Assembly (NCBI GenBank): GCA_947472115.1
Contig: CANIZU010000002.1
Coordinates: 1 to 35,307, forward strand
DNA from: Flavobacteriales bacterium
GTDB lineage: Bacteria > Bacteroidota > Bacteroidia > NS11-12g > UBA955
Length of the DNA stretch: 35,307 nt
Direction of reading: 5' to 3'
This document shows positions 1 to 8,634 of the stretch, one piece after another. Each line of letters opens with the position of its first letter. Within the stretch, counting starts at the first letter, position 1. A program made the position numbers and the translations under genes. The notes beneath the pieces are model-generated. The model made no database searches and had not been told where the DNA came from. It was given only the letters and a program-made list of their open reading frames with translations.

Positions 1-58
1 GATTTTTCCCTTTTAATGAGGAGTTTGGCTGTAAAAATGTTTATCATTGTGAAGTTAA

Positions 59-868
59 ATGAATACACAATCGGGCTTTGTTTATGAAGACTTTTTGCGA
101 CATGTTTTGGCACATGGCGACCATAAAACCGATCGCACCGGCACAGGTACAGTGAGTGTTTTTGGTTGTCAGTTGCGCTTTGATTTGCAAAAGGGCTTCC
201 CATTGATTACGACCAAGAAGGTCCACCTAAAGAGTATCATCTACGAATTGCTTTGGTTTTTAAAGGGTGAAACAAATACGGCTTACCTCAAAGAACATGG
301 CGTAAGCATTTGGGATGAGTGGGCTGACGAGAACGGAAATTTGGGTCCAGTTTATGGCAAACAGTGGCGTTCTTGGGAGGCAAAAGATGGTACAGTCATC
401 GATCAAATTTCAGAAGCAATAGAATTAATCAAACATTCTCCCGATAGCCGAAGAATTATCGTGAACGCATGGAATGTGGGTGAAATCAAGCAAATGGCCC
501 TGATGCCTTGCCACACGATGTTTCAGTTTTATGTCGCCAATGGCAAACTCAGCTGTCAACTTTACCAACGCAGCGCGGATTTGTTTTTGGGCGTGCCTTT
601 CAACATTGCCAGTTATGCTTTGTTAACGATGATGATGGCGCAGGTTTGCGGTCTGCAAGCGGGTGATTTTGTTCATACGTTTGGCGATGCGCACATCTAT
701 AACAATCACATGGATCAGGTAAATCTACAGCTTTCTCGTGAGGCCAGGCCTTATCCCACCATGAAAATCAATCCCAATGTTACAAGCATTTTTGATTTCA
801 CATTTGAGGATTTTGCCTTGGAAGGATATGATCCGCACCCAGGTATTAAGGCACCGGTTGCTATTTAA
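59..868 (+). CDS. thyA: Thymidylate synthase
   Basis: Converts dUMP to dTMP using 5,10-methylenetetrahydrofolate in the cytoplasm, the de novo dTMP step. The 269-residue protein is close to the usual ThyA length (about 264). Visible motifs are the N-terminal DRTGTGT stretch (residues 24-30), SPDSRRIIVNAWN (about 127-139), the active-site cysteine Cys151 in MPCHTMFQFYV, and the dUMP-binding QRSADLFLGVPFN segment (about 170-182). The ATG at 59 puts the conserved N-terminus in its usual place. Only 58 bases precede it in the window, so its promoter and upstream neighbour cannot be judged. It is followed by a 70-base gap before an unrelated receptor gene. Function is certain from the motifs. Confidence 0.98.
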   Translation: MNTQSGFVYEDFLRHVLAHGDHKTDRTGTGTVSVFGCQLRFDLQKGFPLITTKKVHLKSIIYELLWFLKGETNTAYLKEHGVSIWDEWADENGNLGPVYGKQWRSWEAKDGTVIDQISEAIELIKHSPDSRRIIVNAWNVGEIKQMALMPCHTMFQFYVANGKLSCQLYQRSADLFLGVPFNIASYALLTMMMAQVCGLQAGDFVHTFGDAHIYNNHMDQVNLQLSREARPYPTMKINPNVTSIFDFTFEDFALEGYDPHPGIKAPVAI

Positions 869-895
869 ACGGTTATTGTCAACCAGACCAAGCGG

Positions 896-907
896 TTACC
901 TAGGTAA
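896..907. promoter_or_regulatory. Perfect 12-bp palindrome upstream of TonB receptor
   Basis: TTACCTAGGTAA is a perfect inverted repeat in the 70-base gap between thyA and the receptor gene. It sits just upstream of the candidate TATTTTTG box, where a regulator could block or aid RNA polymerase. Palindromes of this size also occur by chance, so this is only a candidate operator. Confidence 0.2.
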
Positions 908-923
908 TTGATAGCCAAAGTGC

Positions 924-931
924 TATTTTTG
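924..931 (+). promoter_or_regulatory. Candidate Bacteroidota -7 box (TATTTTTG)
   Basis: TATTTTTG fits the TAnnTTTG -7 consensus known for Bacteroidota and lies 7 bases before the ATG of the receptor gene at 939. No convincing -33 TTG element at the usual spacing was found, and the closeness to the start codon would give a very short leader. The call rests on the motif alone. Confidence 0.3.
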
Positions 932-938
932 TATTTTT

Positions 939-3341
939 ATGAAAATAAATTTCGGAAGGATATTCAAAGGTCTATTATTGATCATATCCATTTCACTGAC
1001 AGTTCTTGATGCGTCGGCCCAGAATTCGGCCCTTTCAAAAAGTACATTGAGTGGTTATTTGCGCGATAAAAGCAGCGGTGAAATGATGGGGAATGTAGTT
1101 GTCAATGCCCAAGTTTCTGGTGTTAGAACTACTACAAATAACTACGGATTTTTCTCCTTAACCATCACCAAGGGGGAAGGTCAATGGTTGCAGTTTAGAT
1201 ACCCTGGACTGATAACAGATAGTTTTTATTGGTCGGCGAAAAAGGACACTACCATTACGGTAGAATTGGCAGCGGTGGAACAGATTGCTGCGGTGGAAAT
1301 TCGTTCTAGGAAGACAACGATCGCGGATCGGGCCGACATGAGTAGGATTGATATTCCGGTGCAGCAAATCAAGGACATTCCGGCGTTGTTGGGCGAAAAG
1401 GATGTGATGAAGGTCATTCAATTGCTGCCGGGGGTACAAAAAGGCGGTGAAGGACAGGCAGGAATTTATGTTCGCGGTGGCGGACCTGATCAGAACTTGA
1501 TTGTATTGGACGAGGCGATAGTATATAATGCAAACCACTTGTTTGGTTTTTTCTCTTTGTTCAATGGCGATGCGTTGCGGAGTGTAGAATTGGTGAAGGG
1601 GGGATTCCCATCGCGCTATGGCGGACGATTATCGAGCGTAATCGACCTAAATATGAAGGAGGGTAACAATAAGAAATTTGCGGGGGAAGTGGGTATTGGT
1701 TTGATCAGTTCGAGAGCCGTTTTTGAAGGTCCGATCGTGAAAGGGAAAAGTTCATTTATGATTTCGGGACGCAGAACTTACTTGGATGCCTTGGCTCAGC
1801 CCTTGATTATGGCGGCAACACAGGGCGCCAACGCGGGTTATTTCTTTTACGATTTCAATGCCAAAGCCAACTATATATTGTCGGAAAAAGACAAACTCTA
1901 TGTGTCTGGTTATTTTGGACGCGATAAATTTTATTTTAACGAAAGCACTGCTGATACCAAGTTTAAAACCAATTTTGGATGGGGAAATCGAACATTAACT
2001 GCGAGATGGAATCACCAAATCAATCAGAAATTGTTTGCCAATGCATCTGCCATTTATAGTCATTATGATCTGTCGATCAATGTCCTACAAAAGGATGCCA
2101 ATTCAGATGCATTTGAATTAAACTACAAGAGCGATATCAACGATTACGGTGTGAAATACGATTTGGACTATCGTCCTAATCCAAAGCATATGGTCCGGAC
2201 GGGCTTCTCAAGTATCAATCACCAATTTAGTCCTAGCGCGGTGGTATTAAAGGTAGGGAGTAACTTTAATTTAGATCGTAAAATGTCGGTAATCAATACT
2301 TATGAGTCGGGTATTTACGTAGAGGATCAGTGGCGAGAGGGCAAGTGGAATTTCTATCCTGGATTAAGAATCAGTCATTATGTGGTGGACCAAACGCAAT
2401 ATTTGAAGCCAGAACCGCGTATGTCGTTTGCTTATAATTTGCGAAAAGACATCGCCTTAAAGGGCAGTTATGCGTTGATGAATCAATACATTCACTTGTT
2501 GAGTAGCACTGGCATTGGATTGCCTACGGATTTGTGGGTACCGGCTACCACCAATGTGAAACCAATGCAAAGTCAGCAGTGGGCCACAGGGATCGCGAAA
2601 GACTTCCGAAAAGGACTTTCGTTGAGTTTGGAAGGGTATTATAAAACGATGAGTCATGTGATTACGTACAAAGAGGGCGCGTCTTTTTTGCTTCAGGATA
2701 ATTTCTTTGATCCATCGGTGTCTGTGAATAACAAGGCTTGGGAAAGTCAGGTTACATCGGGTAAGGGTTGGAGTTATGGTACGGAGGTTTTTTTGCAAAA
2801 GCAGGTGGGAAAATTGAGTGGTTGGATTGGATATACTTTGAGTTGGACACAATTGCAATTTGATGCTGTGAACAATGGAGTGAAATATTATGCAAAATAC
2901 GATCGACGTCATGATGCTTCAGTGGTTTGTATCTACCGATTGAGTAAGTTGTTTACGGCCAGTATGACGTGGGTTTATGGAACAGGAAATGCAATTACAA
3001 TGCCTCAGGGATATTTGCGAGGAACGGGGCATTACCCATCAACGGCGCCGCAGGTTTGGGACCCAAGCAATCAGGCATTTAACAATGAGATGATTGACTA
3101 TGGCAAGCGGAATAGCTTTAGGATGGCGGCTTATCATCGTATGGATATCGGTTTGCAGTTTAAGAAGGAAAAGGCACATGGAATCAAGACTTGGGAGCTC
3201 AGTGTTTACAATGTCTACAATCGATATAATCCATTCTTTTATTATGGCCAGATGAATGATGCTGGCACTGTTCGGACGTTGAAGCAGGTCACTTTGTTTC
3301 CTTTTATTCCATCATTAAGTTGGACTTATAAATTTCGTTAA
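939..3341 (+). CDS. TonB-dependent outer-membrane receptor
   Basis: An 800-residue outer-membrane receptor of the Bacteroidota type. Residues 1-27 form a signal peptide ending DASAQ. A carboxypeptidase-regulatory-like domain follows (about 33-115), then the TonB plug (about 130-245), with QLLPGVQKGGEGQAGIYVRG and the SRYGGRLSSVIDL segment that leads into the barrel. The rest is beta-barrel-like, rich in aromatic residues, and ends in FIPSLSWTYKFR with a terminal aromatic residue as expected for an outer-membrane protein. It is not a SusC-type protein followed by SusD: the next gene, 2 bases downstream, is a DUF4249 lipoprotein, a common partner of such receptors. The substrate cannot be read from the sequence. 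Confidence 0.93.
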   Translation: MKINFGRIFKGLLLIISISLTVLDASAQNSALSKSTLSGYLRDKSSGEMMGNVVVNAQVSGVRTTTNNYGFFSLTITKGEGQWLQFRYPGLITDSFYWSAKKDTTITVELAAVEQIAAVEIRSRKTTIADRADMSRIDIPVQQIKDIPALLGEKDVMKVIQLLPGVQKGGEGQAGIYVRGGGPDQNLIVLDEAIVYNANHLFGFFSLFNGDALRSVELVKGGFPSRYGGRLSSVIDLNMKEGNNKKFAGEVGIGLISSRAVFEGPIVKGKSSFMISGRRTYLDALAQPLIMAATQGANAGYFFYDFNAKANYILSEKDKLYVSGYFGRDKFYFNESTADTKFKTNFGWGNRTLTARWNHQINQKLFANASAIYSHYDLSINVLQKDANSDAFELNYKSDINDYGVKYDLDYRPNPKHMVRTGFSSINHQFSPSAVVLKVGSNFNLDRKMSVINTYESGIYVEDQWREGKWNFYPGLRISHYVVDQTQYLKPEPRMSFAYNLRKDIALKGSYALMNQYIHLLSSTGIGLPTDLWVPATTNVKPMQSQQWATGIAKDFRKGLSLSLEGYYKTMSHVITYKEGASFLLQDNFFDPSVSVNNKAWESQVTSGKGWSYGTEVFLQKQVGKLSGWIGYTLSWTQLQFDAVNNGVKYYAKYDRRHDASVVCIYRLSKLFTASMTWVYGTGNAITMPQGYLRGTGHYPSTAPQVWDPSNQAFNNEMIDYGKRNSFRMAAYHRMDIGLQFKKEKAHGIKTWELSVYNVYNRYNPFFYYGQMNDAGTVRTLKQVTLFPFIPSLSWTYKFR

Positions 3342-3343
3342 TA

Positions 3344-4279
3344 ATGAATCTGATGAAAACTATATTTAAATATATCATGCAGAGGGGGTCTGTGTTGTTG
3401 TTGTTATGGGCGGCTATTTCGCTACTGGGACTGGGAAGTTGTATTGAAAAGGACGCAAAAATTCCGCCTCCAGAGTATAGTAAACGAACGTCAATTATTT
3501 GTTATTTATCGCCCCGGAATGCCAATGTGAGCGTGCAATTGGGTTTTACCGTACCCTATTTTGGTGTGCAAAGTGATACCATTTCTTATTACTCCGATGC
3601 CAAAGTCACGGTTTCGGATTTAACCGCGGGAACTTCTGTGGTTTTGCCATTCAATAAAGTAGATTTTGTATACCGGGTTGGCAAAAATAAGATGCCTATT
3701 TTGAACGATCACCAATACCGAGTGGAAGTAGTTTTGGCCGATGGTAGGAGTTATACAGCCTCCACTCAAATTCCTCCTAAGTTGGGTCCAACGGATCTTC
3801 AATTGGGGAAATTTAGTGTGGGAAAGCTCGAGCAAAACCAGCAATTTGGTCAGCAAGTTTCTGTCAATGTGGAATTGAAAACGGGCAATACTCGCAAAGG
3901 ATTTTACTATTCGCCTCAGTTTGATATTGTACTTGAAGATGGCCAAGGAGATTTTTACGGCAACACGATGTATTTCAAAGGCTCGGGAGTGGAAGAGGGT
4001 TTGGGTTCAGACACATTGAGATTCTTCTATCAAGAGAGAATGTGGTTGCAGGGTGGCGGTGGAATGGGTGGTTCTACTGCGATTGATCCGATGAAGTTCA
4101 ATGGCGCTGAGGGCACTTTTTGGGTTTTCGATAAAGGTTACGCGGAGTCGTATAATAAGTTTTTTGAAGACACCGGAAATCCTTTTGCGGAGCCAATCTT
4201 ACTATACTCCAATTGGAGCAATGGTGCCGTGGGTACTTTGGGTTCCTTTGATTGGGAAGAAATGACAATCACGCCTTAG
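3344..4279 (+). CDS. DUF4249-family lipoprotein
   Basis: A 311-residue exported lipoprotein. The N-terminus is a signal peptide with the lipobox LGLGSC, so Cys33 should be the lipidated residue. The body (YSKRTSIICYLSP, a VQLGFTVPYFG segment, beta-rich with little charge) resembles DUF4249, a Bacteroidota family typically encoded next to TonB-dependent receptors. It starts 2 bases after the receptor stop codon, so the two are very likely co-transcribed and act together at the outer membrane, perhaps as a surface lid or substrate-binding partner; that role is inferred from gene order. An ATG three codons in (3353) is an equally possible start. The family has no established biochemical function. 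Confidence 0.8.
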   Translation: MNLMKTIFKYIMQRGSVLLLLWAAISLLGLGSCIEKDAKIPPPEYSKRTSIICYLSPRNANVSVQLGFTVPYFGVQSDTISYYSDAKVTVSDLTAGTSVVLPFNKVDFVYRVGKNKMPILNDHQYRVEVVLADGRSYTASTQIPPKLGPTDLQLGKFSVGKLEQNQQFGQQVSVNVELKTGNTRKGFYYSPQFDIVLEDGQGDFYGNTMYFKGSGVEEGLGSDTLRFFYQERMWLQGGGGMGGSTAIDPMKFNGAEGTFWVFDKGYAESYNKFFEDTGNPFAEPILLYSNWSNGAVGTLGSFDWEEMTITP

Positions 4280-4394
4280 TCATTCACCAAACGCGAATTC
4301 AAATCGCTTGGGGATCTCTTTTTCATTCCATTAAACTAGTCATGTGGATTCATTGATTTGTGAATGGCTCTTGACATCGCGATTTTCGTAATAC

Positions 4395-5483
4395 ATGTTG
4401 GATGCATATTTTACGCCCATTGATGAGTCGATCTGGGCACCTTATAGGGAAAGTAAAGAGACCATTGGGGGCAAATTATTGGTCAATGGGAAGTCGTTTC
4501 CCAAACTCAAAAAGGTGAAGATTGCTTTGTTGGGTGGCGGTCCGGAGGCCGATGCATTTCGCAAGTCTTTTTACTCCTTAAGTTGGCGTTTTGGCGATTT
4601 GGTGATGGCGGATTTAGGTAACTTAGTGAGCAGTGCCGACGAGAAGCAGAACCAATTTGCAATGAGCGAAGCCATGGGTGAACTCATTGAGATGGGGATT
4701 CATGTATTGGTGATTGGCGGCGGTGAGGGACAAATTTATTCGCATTACAAGGCATATCGACAGCAGGGTTCACCGGTTGAAATCGTGCAAGTAACACCCG
4801 GAATTGATTTGGAAGAGGGAACACCTCTGAGGCAAATTTTGGTGGAGAAACCGAGCAATTTATTTAACATTGATTTTGTAGCGACTCAATCATATTATAT
4901 ATCAGAAGGCACTTCAGCGCTGTTGGAAAAGATGTATTTCGAAAATCATCGACTGGGTGAAGTGAGGGATGGCATCGAAGAAACTGAGCCTATTTTACGA
5001 AGTGCTCATTTGTTCCAATTTGATCTGAATGCAGTTAGAAAAAGTGATGCGGGATGCACCAAATTGGCATCACCCAATGGATTGTATGCGGAGGAAGCGG
5101 CAAGAATTTGCAGGTATGCTGGGGTGTCCAATCAGTTGAGCTCGGGGTATTTTTATGGGTTGGAAGGCATTGGGGCGGACGAATCTTCGGCGACCTTGGT
5201 TGCGCAAATGGTTTGGTATTATGTTGACGGGTTCATTTCTAGGTACCACGATCACCCCACACATGATTCTGGTGATTTCTTAATTTATCGTAACCGATTG
5301 AATTCTACGGGTCATGAAATCGTGTTTTACAAGAGTAGGAAAAGCAATCGTTGGTGGATGGAAATCCCTCATCCGTATGAAGATCGCACCTATTTTATTG
5401 GTTGTTCTTATAAGGATTATGAAACCGTTTGTGCCGATGATATGCCCGATAGATGGTGGAGAGCTTACCAGCGTTTGATGTAA
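4395..5483 (+). CDS. Arginase-fold formimidoylglutamase-like protein lacking metal ligands
   Basis: A 362-residue protein of the arginase/agmatinase/formimidoylglutamase superfamily, similar to the Bacteroidota proteins often annotated as formimidoylglutamase. The superfamily fold landmarks are recognisable but the catalytic manganese ligands are not. Where active enzymes have GGGHD this protein has GGGEGQ, where they have DAHxDxR it has TPGIDLEEG, and where they have SxDxDxxDP it has FDLNAVRKSDAG. The C-terminal KSNRWWMEIP segment is typical of the Bacteroidota subgroup. It stands alone, 115 bases after the DUF4249 gene and 75 before the next gene, with no histidine-degradation genes nearby. 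Hydrolase activity is therefore doubtful and a non-catalytic role is more likely. Family placement is confident; function is unknown. Confidence 0.82.
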   Translation: MLDAYFTPIDESIWAPYRESKETIGGKLLVNGKSFPKLKKVKIALLGGGPEADAFRKSFYSLSWRFGDLVMADLGNLVSSADEKQNQFAMSEAMGELIEMGIHVLVIGGGEGQIYSHYKAYRQQGSPVEIVQVTPGIDLEEGTPLRQILVEKPSNLFNIDFVATQSYYISEGTSALLEKMYFENHRLGEVRDGIEETEPILRSAHLFQFDLNAVRKSDAGCTKLASPNGLYAEEAARICRYAGVSNQLSSGYFYGLEGIGADESSATLVAQMVWYYVDGFISRYHDHPTHDSGDFLIYRNRLNSTGHEIVFYKSRKSNRWWMEIPHPYEDRTYFIGCSYKDYETVCADDMPDRWWRAYQRLM

Positions 5484-5542
5484 ATCTTGGTCATTTCTGA
5501 AACCAAATGCGTTTTGATGTGTTCTTCTCGCTACAACTGAAC

Positions 5543-5550
5543 TAAATTTG
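5543..5550 (+). promoter_or_regulatory. Candidate Bacteroidota -7 box (TAAATTTG)
   Basis: TAAATTTG matches TAnnTTTG exactly and lies 8 bases before the ATG at 5559. A TTTTG stretch at 5512-5516 could be a -33 element but the spacing is longer than usual. Supported by motif and position only. Confidence 0.35.
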
Positions 5551-5558
5551 CACTCAAT

Positions 5559-6635
5559 ATGAAAGAAGGATTTTTCCCCTTAACAATTAAAAAATTAGTA
5601 CGTGAAACTGCCGATGCTACCACGTTTTATTTTGATATCCCAGCCGAGCTAAAGGACACTTTTGTCTACACTGCAGGCCAATACCTCACCTTTGAAGTGG
5701 AAATCGATGGCGAAAAAGTACGTCGTTCCTACTCTTTATGCACTTATGCCGGTGTTGATGCGGATCCTGCCGTTACCGTGAAAAAAGTGGATATGGGAAA
5801 GATGAGTACCTACATGAACTCTGTTTTAAAAGAGGGGGATGTGATGCAGGTGATGCCTCCAATGGGTAAATTTACCTTGGTTCCCGACACTTCAAGGTCT
5901 CAACACTATGTATTGTTCGGTGGTGGTAGCGGAATTACACCTGTTTTGGGCATCGCGAAAGCCGTTTTGGCTGCTGAACCCAATAGTCAAGTGACGTTGG
6001 TGTATGCCAACCGCAATCCTGATTCAGTGATATTCAAGCAAGTTTTGACTGATATGGAAAAGGCGAATGGTAGCCGTTTTAAAGTTCATCACAATTATGA
6101 TTCAGCCCCGATTACCTATTTTGGTTTGAAAGGAATGTTAAGTCCCGACAAAGTTCAATCTATTGTGAAATCAAAAATTGGTGGTTCGTTTGATACGTAT
6201 CAATACTTTATCTGCGGACCAGGCCCAATGATGGAAGTCATCAAGGATGGTTTGAAAGGATTGGGTGTAAATCCAGATCGCGTTCACACAGAGTATTTTT
6301 CAGCGCCGACTTCTAAAAATGCGGCCGATGAAAAACCCCAACAGGAAACGGACTTTGCTGGTGTATCAGAAATTACATTAACGGTTTACGGCCGTACTCA
6401 TACTATTTCTTGTGATCAAAATACTACCATTTTGAATGCGGCAATGAAACAAGGTATCGATCCGCCATACAGTTGTACGGTGGGCGTTTGTACTACCTGT
6501 CGTGCGAAAGTAACGGTAGGAAAATTGCACATGTTGGAGCGTGAAGGTCTTAGCGATGCTGAGATTGCCGAAGGATACGTACTCACTTGTCAGTCCATAC
6601 CCCGCAGTTCCCAGATCACACTCAAATACGAGTAA
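5559..6635 (+). CDS. PaaE-like flavin/2Fe-2S oxidoreductase (ferredoxin--NADP reductase family)
   Basis: A 358-residue cytoplasmic electron-transfer protein with three domains in the order of PaaE and related reductases. The FAD-binding barrel has RRSYSLC (about 55-61). The NAD(P)-binding domain has FGGGSGITPVLG near residues 125-136 and a C-terminal FICGPGPMM motif. A plant-type 2Fe-2S ferredoxin domain forms the last 90 residues, with Cys306, Cys311, Cys314 and Cys344 (C-x4-C-x2-C-x29-C). The length matches PaaE (about 356). No other phenylacetate genes are adjacent, so it is more safely called a general NAD(P)H-dependent reductase feeding electrons to an unknown oxygenase or acceptor. It ends 2 bases from the convergent pseudouridine synthase gene, leaving no room for a separate terminator. 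Confidence 0.9.
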   Translation: MKEGFFPLTIKKLVRETADATTFYFDIPAELKDTFVYTAGQYLTFEVEIDGEKVRRSYSLCTYAGVDADPAVTVKKVDMGKMSTYMNSVLKEGDVMQVMPPMGKFTLVPDTSRSQHYVLFGGGSGITPVLGIAKAVLAAEPNSQVTLVYANRNPDSVIFKQVLTDMEKANGSRFKVHHNYDSAPITYFGLKGMLSPDKVQSIVKSKIGGSFDTYQYFICGPGPMMEVIKDGLKGLGVNPDRVHTEYFSAPTSKNAADEKPQQETDFAGVSEITLTVYGRTHTISCDQNTTILNAAMKQGIDPPYSCTVGVCTTCRAKVTVGKLHMLEREGLSDAEIAEGYVLTCQSIPRSSQITLKYE

Positions 6636-6637
6636 TC

Positions 6638-7687
6638 CTAATCTTCGTCGTCCCCATCAATTCCGGGTGCCGTCTGTGTATACTTCCTGATTTTGTTCAG
6701 TAATTGGTCGAAATCTTCGGCCAAATCGCTGCTAAAAAACATCTTTTCACCTGTCCTTGGATGAATGAATCCCAATTCTTTGGCGTGTAGGGCTTGCCTT
6801 GGCATCAAAGTGAAGCAATTTTCAATAAATGGTTTGAATTTTGGCAATGCAGATCCTTTTCTGACTTCCATTCCGCCATACAATTCATCGGAAAAAAGCG
6901 GGTGCTTGATACTAGAAAAGTGTGCTCTGATTTGATGCGTTCTTCCAGTTTCTAACTCACATTGCACCAAAGATGCGAAGTAAAACGATTCTAATGTTTT
7001 GTAGTGGGTAATGGCCAATTTGCCTTCTTCTTCGTCTTGGAAGCACTTCGATCTTCTGCGATCGGCGGGATCACGCGACAAATAACTGCGAATCGTACCA
7101 TCCTTTGGTTTTGGCTCTCCCCAAACTAGGGCCCAATAACGCCTGTGAATACTGTGGTCGTAAAACTGTTTTCCCAAATGACTGAGGGCAAACTCTGTTT
7201 TTCCAACAACCAACAAACCCGAAGTGTCTTTGTCGATGCGATGCACCAAACCGGGTCTATGATATTGATCTTTGGTTGGTAACTGCCCAAAATGATAAAC
7301 CAAAGCATTCACCAAGGTTCCACTGTAATTGTTGTGGCCGGGGTGAACGACCATTCCTGCTGGTTTGTTGACAATCAATAGGTCATCGTCTTCATAAACG
7401 ATGTTCAATGGGATGTTCTCAGGATAAACTTCAGTATCTCGCGGTGCGGTTGGAAGTAGCACGCGAACAGTATCGTTTGGTTTGATTTTGTAATTGTTTT
7501 TGGTGGGTTTTTCGTTTACCACCACGGCGCCTGATTCGATGCCGGCTTGTATTTTAGAACGACTTGCATTGGCAATTTTATGCATCAGCCATTTGTCAAC
7601 CCGCATTTGTTCCTGTCCAGGATCTGCGGTAAAAGAATAATGTTCGTATAAACCCTCTTCTTGGATTTCGTCTTCGGTTTCGCTCAC
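6638..7687 (-). CDS. rluD: RluA/RluD-family 23S rRNA pseudouridine synthase
   Basis: A 349-residue RNA-modifying enzyme. An N-terminal S4 RNA-binding domain (about 28-80, starting MRVDKWLMHKI) is followed by the catalytic domain with HRIDKDTSGLLVVGK, in which Asp152 is the expected catalytic aspartate, and with GRTHQIRAH further on. The layout matches RluD, which modifies helix 69 of 23S rRNA, although other RluA-family members share it. The start used here is a GTG at 7687, eight bases after the stop of the metallophosphatase gene. It keeps the acidic N-terminal extension usual in Bacteroidota RluD, whereas the next in-frame ATG would begin inside the S4 domain. It is probably the last gene of the minus-strand run with the split 5'-nucleotidase. 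Confidence 0.93.
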   Translation of the reverse strand: MSETEDEIQEEGLYEHYSFTADPGQEQMRVDKWLMHKIANASRSKIQAGIESGAVVVNEKPTKNNYKIKPNDTVRVLLPTAPRDTEVYPENIPLNIVYEDDDLLIVNKPAGMVVHPGHNNYSGTLVNALVYHFGQLPTKDQYHRPGLVHRIDKDTSGLLVVGKTEFALSHLGKQFYDHSIHRRYWALVWGEPKPKDGTIRSYLSRDPADRRRSKCFQDEEEGKLAITHYKTLESFYFASLVQCELETGRTHQIRAHFSSIKHPLFSDELYGGMEVRKGSALPKFKPFIENCFTLMPRQALHAKELGFIHPRTGEKMFFSSDLAEDFDQLLNKIRKYTQTAPGIDGDDED

Positions 7688-7695
7688 ACTGCAAA

Positions 7696-8634
7696 TTAAA
7701 CGCTAAACTGCAGTTGTCCGAGCATTAATCCGCCCCAACCTGCTTGATTTACCAAAACAGTTTTTCCTTTTGCATTTTTCACCGCGGTGGCCTCGGTCAG
7801 GAAAGTGTGGGTATGTCCACCCAAAATGGCCGCGATACCGTGGGTTTGTTGTCCCAATTTGATATCGTCGATTTTATCGCTATCGTATTCATAACCAAGG
7901 TGTGAAAGCACAAAAACCAAATCACATTGGTCGATGTTATGGAGTTCATCGACAGTTTTTTGTACGGCATTTACGGGATCGTTGTAAGTTAAACCGGGAA
8001 TCAATCGCTCCATGATGAGATTGTCCGGGTTAATTCCCACTCCTGTAATACCGATTCGTTTATGATTGATTTCGACAACAATTTTTTGTTTCACGAAGGG
8101 GGAAAGGGAGGTGTTTTTGAGGGAGTAGTTACAATTCACCATTGGGATTTTCGGGTGAAGGGCCAACATGTTGGCAAGGTGATCGATGCCATTGTCGAAA
8201 TCGTGGTTTCCCATGGTTGTTGCATGATATCCCATTTTTGTCATCCATGCATATTCAACCGATCCACCAAAATAATTAAAATAGGGCGTTCCTTGAAACA
8301 CATCTCCTGAATCTAGAAGTAGGTTATTGGGATTGGCTTCTCGTTGTTTTTGTATCAGCGTTGTCAATTGCTGAATTCCCCCTTTTCCGGCTTGGGGGTG
8401 GTTGGCGGGGAAGGCTTCGATGCGCGAATGAAAATCGTTCGTGTGCAGCAGATTAAGTAGGAAGGATTCGTTGTTTTTTGGCGGAGTATTTAGGGTTTCT
8501 AGCCAGTGGGTCATTCCGTTTAATGGGCTTTTGGCGGCGGCAGCGGCCGCGGCCGCTAGTAGCAAAAATTTCTTCCGCCCCACCTGTTCAAACTTTCCCG
8601 GAAACAAGGGTTTATCCTGTGAATCAATATTCAT
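7696..8634 (-). CDS. 5'-nucleotidase N-terminal metallophosphatase (split UshA-like)
   Basis: A 312-residue exported calcineurin-like phosphoesterase corresponding to the N-terminal half of UshA-type 5'-nucleotidases. All metal-site motifs are visible: HTNDFH (Asp67, His69), LDSGD (Asp111), GNHD (Asn143, His144), SHLG and GGHTH near the C-terminus. The leader has GRKKFLLL followed by eight alanines and resembles a Tat-type leader with one arginine replaced, or a plain Sec signal; the choice is open. It overlaps the preceding gene by 4 bases (ATGA), so the two domains of one enzyme are made as separate, translationally coupled proteins, an arrangement known in Bacteroidota. Expected role: dephosphorylation of nucleotides outside the cytoplasmic membrane. 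Confidence 0.9.
   Translation of the reverse strand: MNIDSQDKPLFPGKFEQVGRKKFLLLAAAAAAAAKSPLNGMTHWLETLNTPPKNNESFLLNLLHTNDFHSRIEAFPANHPQAGKGGIQQLTTLIQKQREANPNNLLLDSGDVFQGTPYFNYFGGSVEYAWMTKMGYHATTMGNHDFDNGIDHLANMLALHPKIPMVNCNYSLKNTSLSPFVKQKIVVEINHKRIGITGVGINPDNLIMERLIPGLTYNDPVNAVQKTVDELHNIDQCDLVFVLSHLGYEYDSDKIDDIKLGQQTHGIAAILGGHTHTFLTEATAVKNAKGKTVLVNQAGWGGLMLGQLQFSV
8533..8556 (-). repeat. GC-rich alanine-codon tract in signal peptide
   Basis: Eight consecutive alanine codons of mixed GCG/GCC/GCT type encode the hydrophobic core of the metallophosphatase leader. The tract contains two overlapping NotI-type GCGGCCGC sites and stands out in an otherwise AT-leaning gene. A near-triplet repeat like this could vary in copy number by slippage without shifting the frame. 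Confidence 0.75.

Noticed and set aside
8533..8560. Cloning-linker contamination because of overlapping NotI-type sites
   Set aside because: The sites fall in frame within a continuous leader as alanine codons, with normal gene sequence on both sides.
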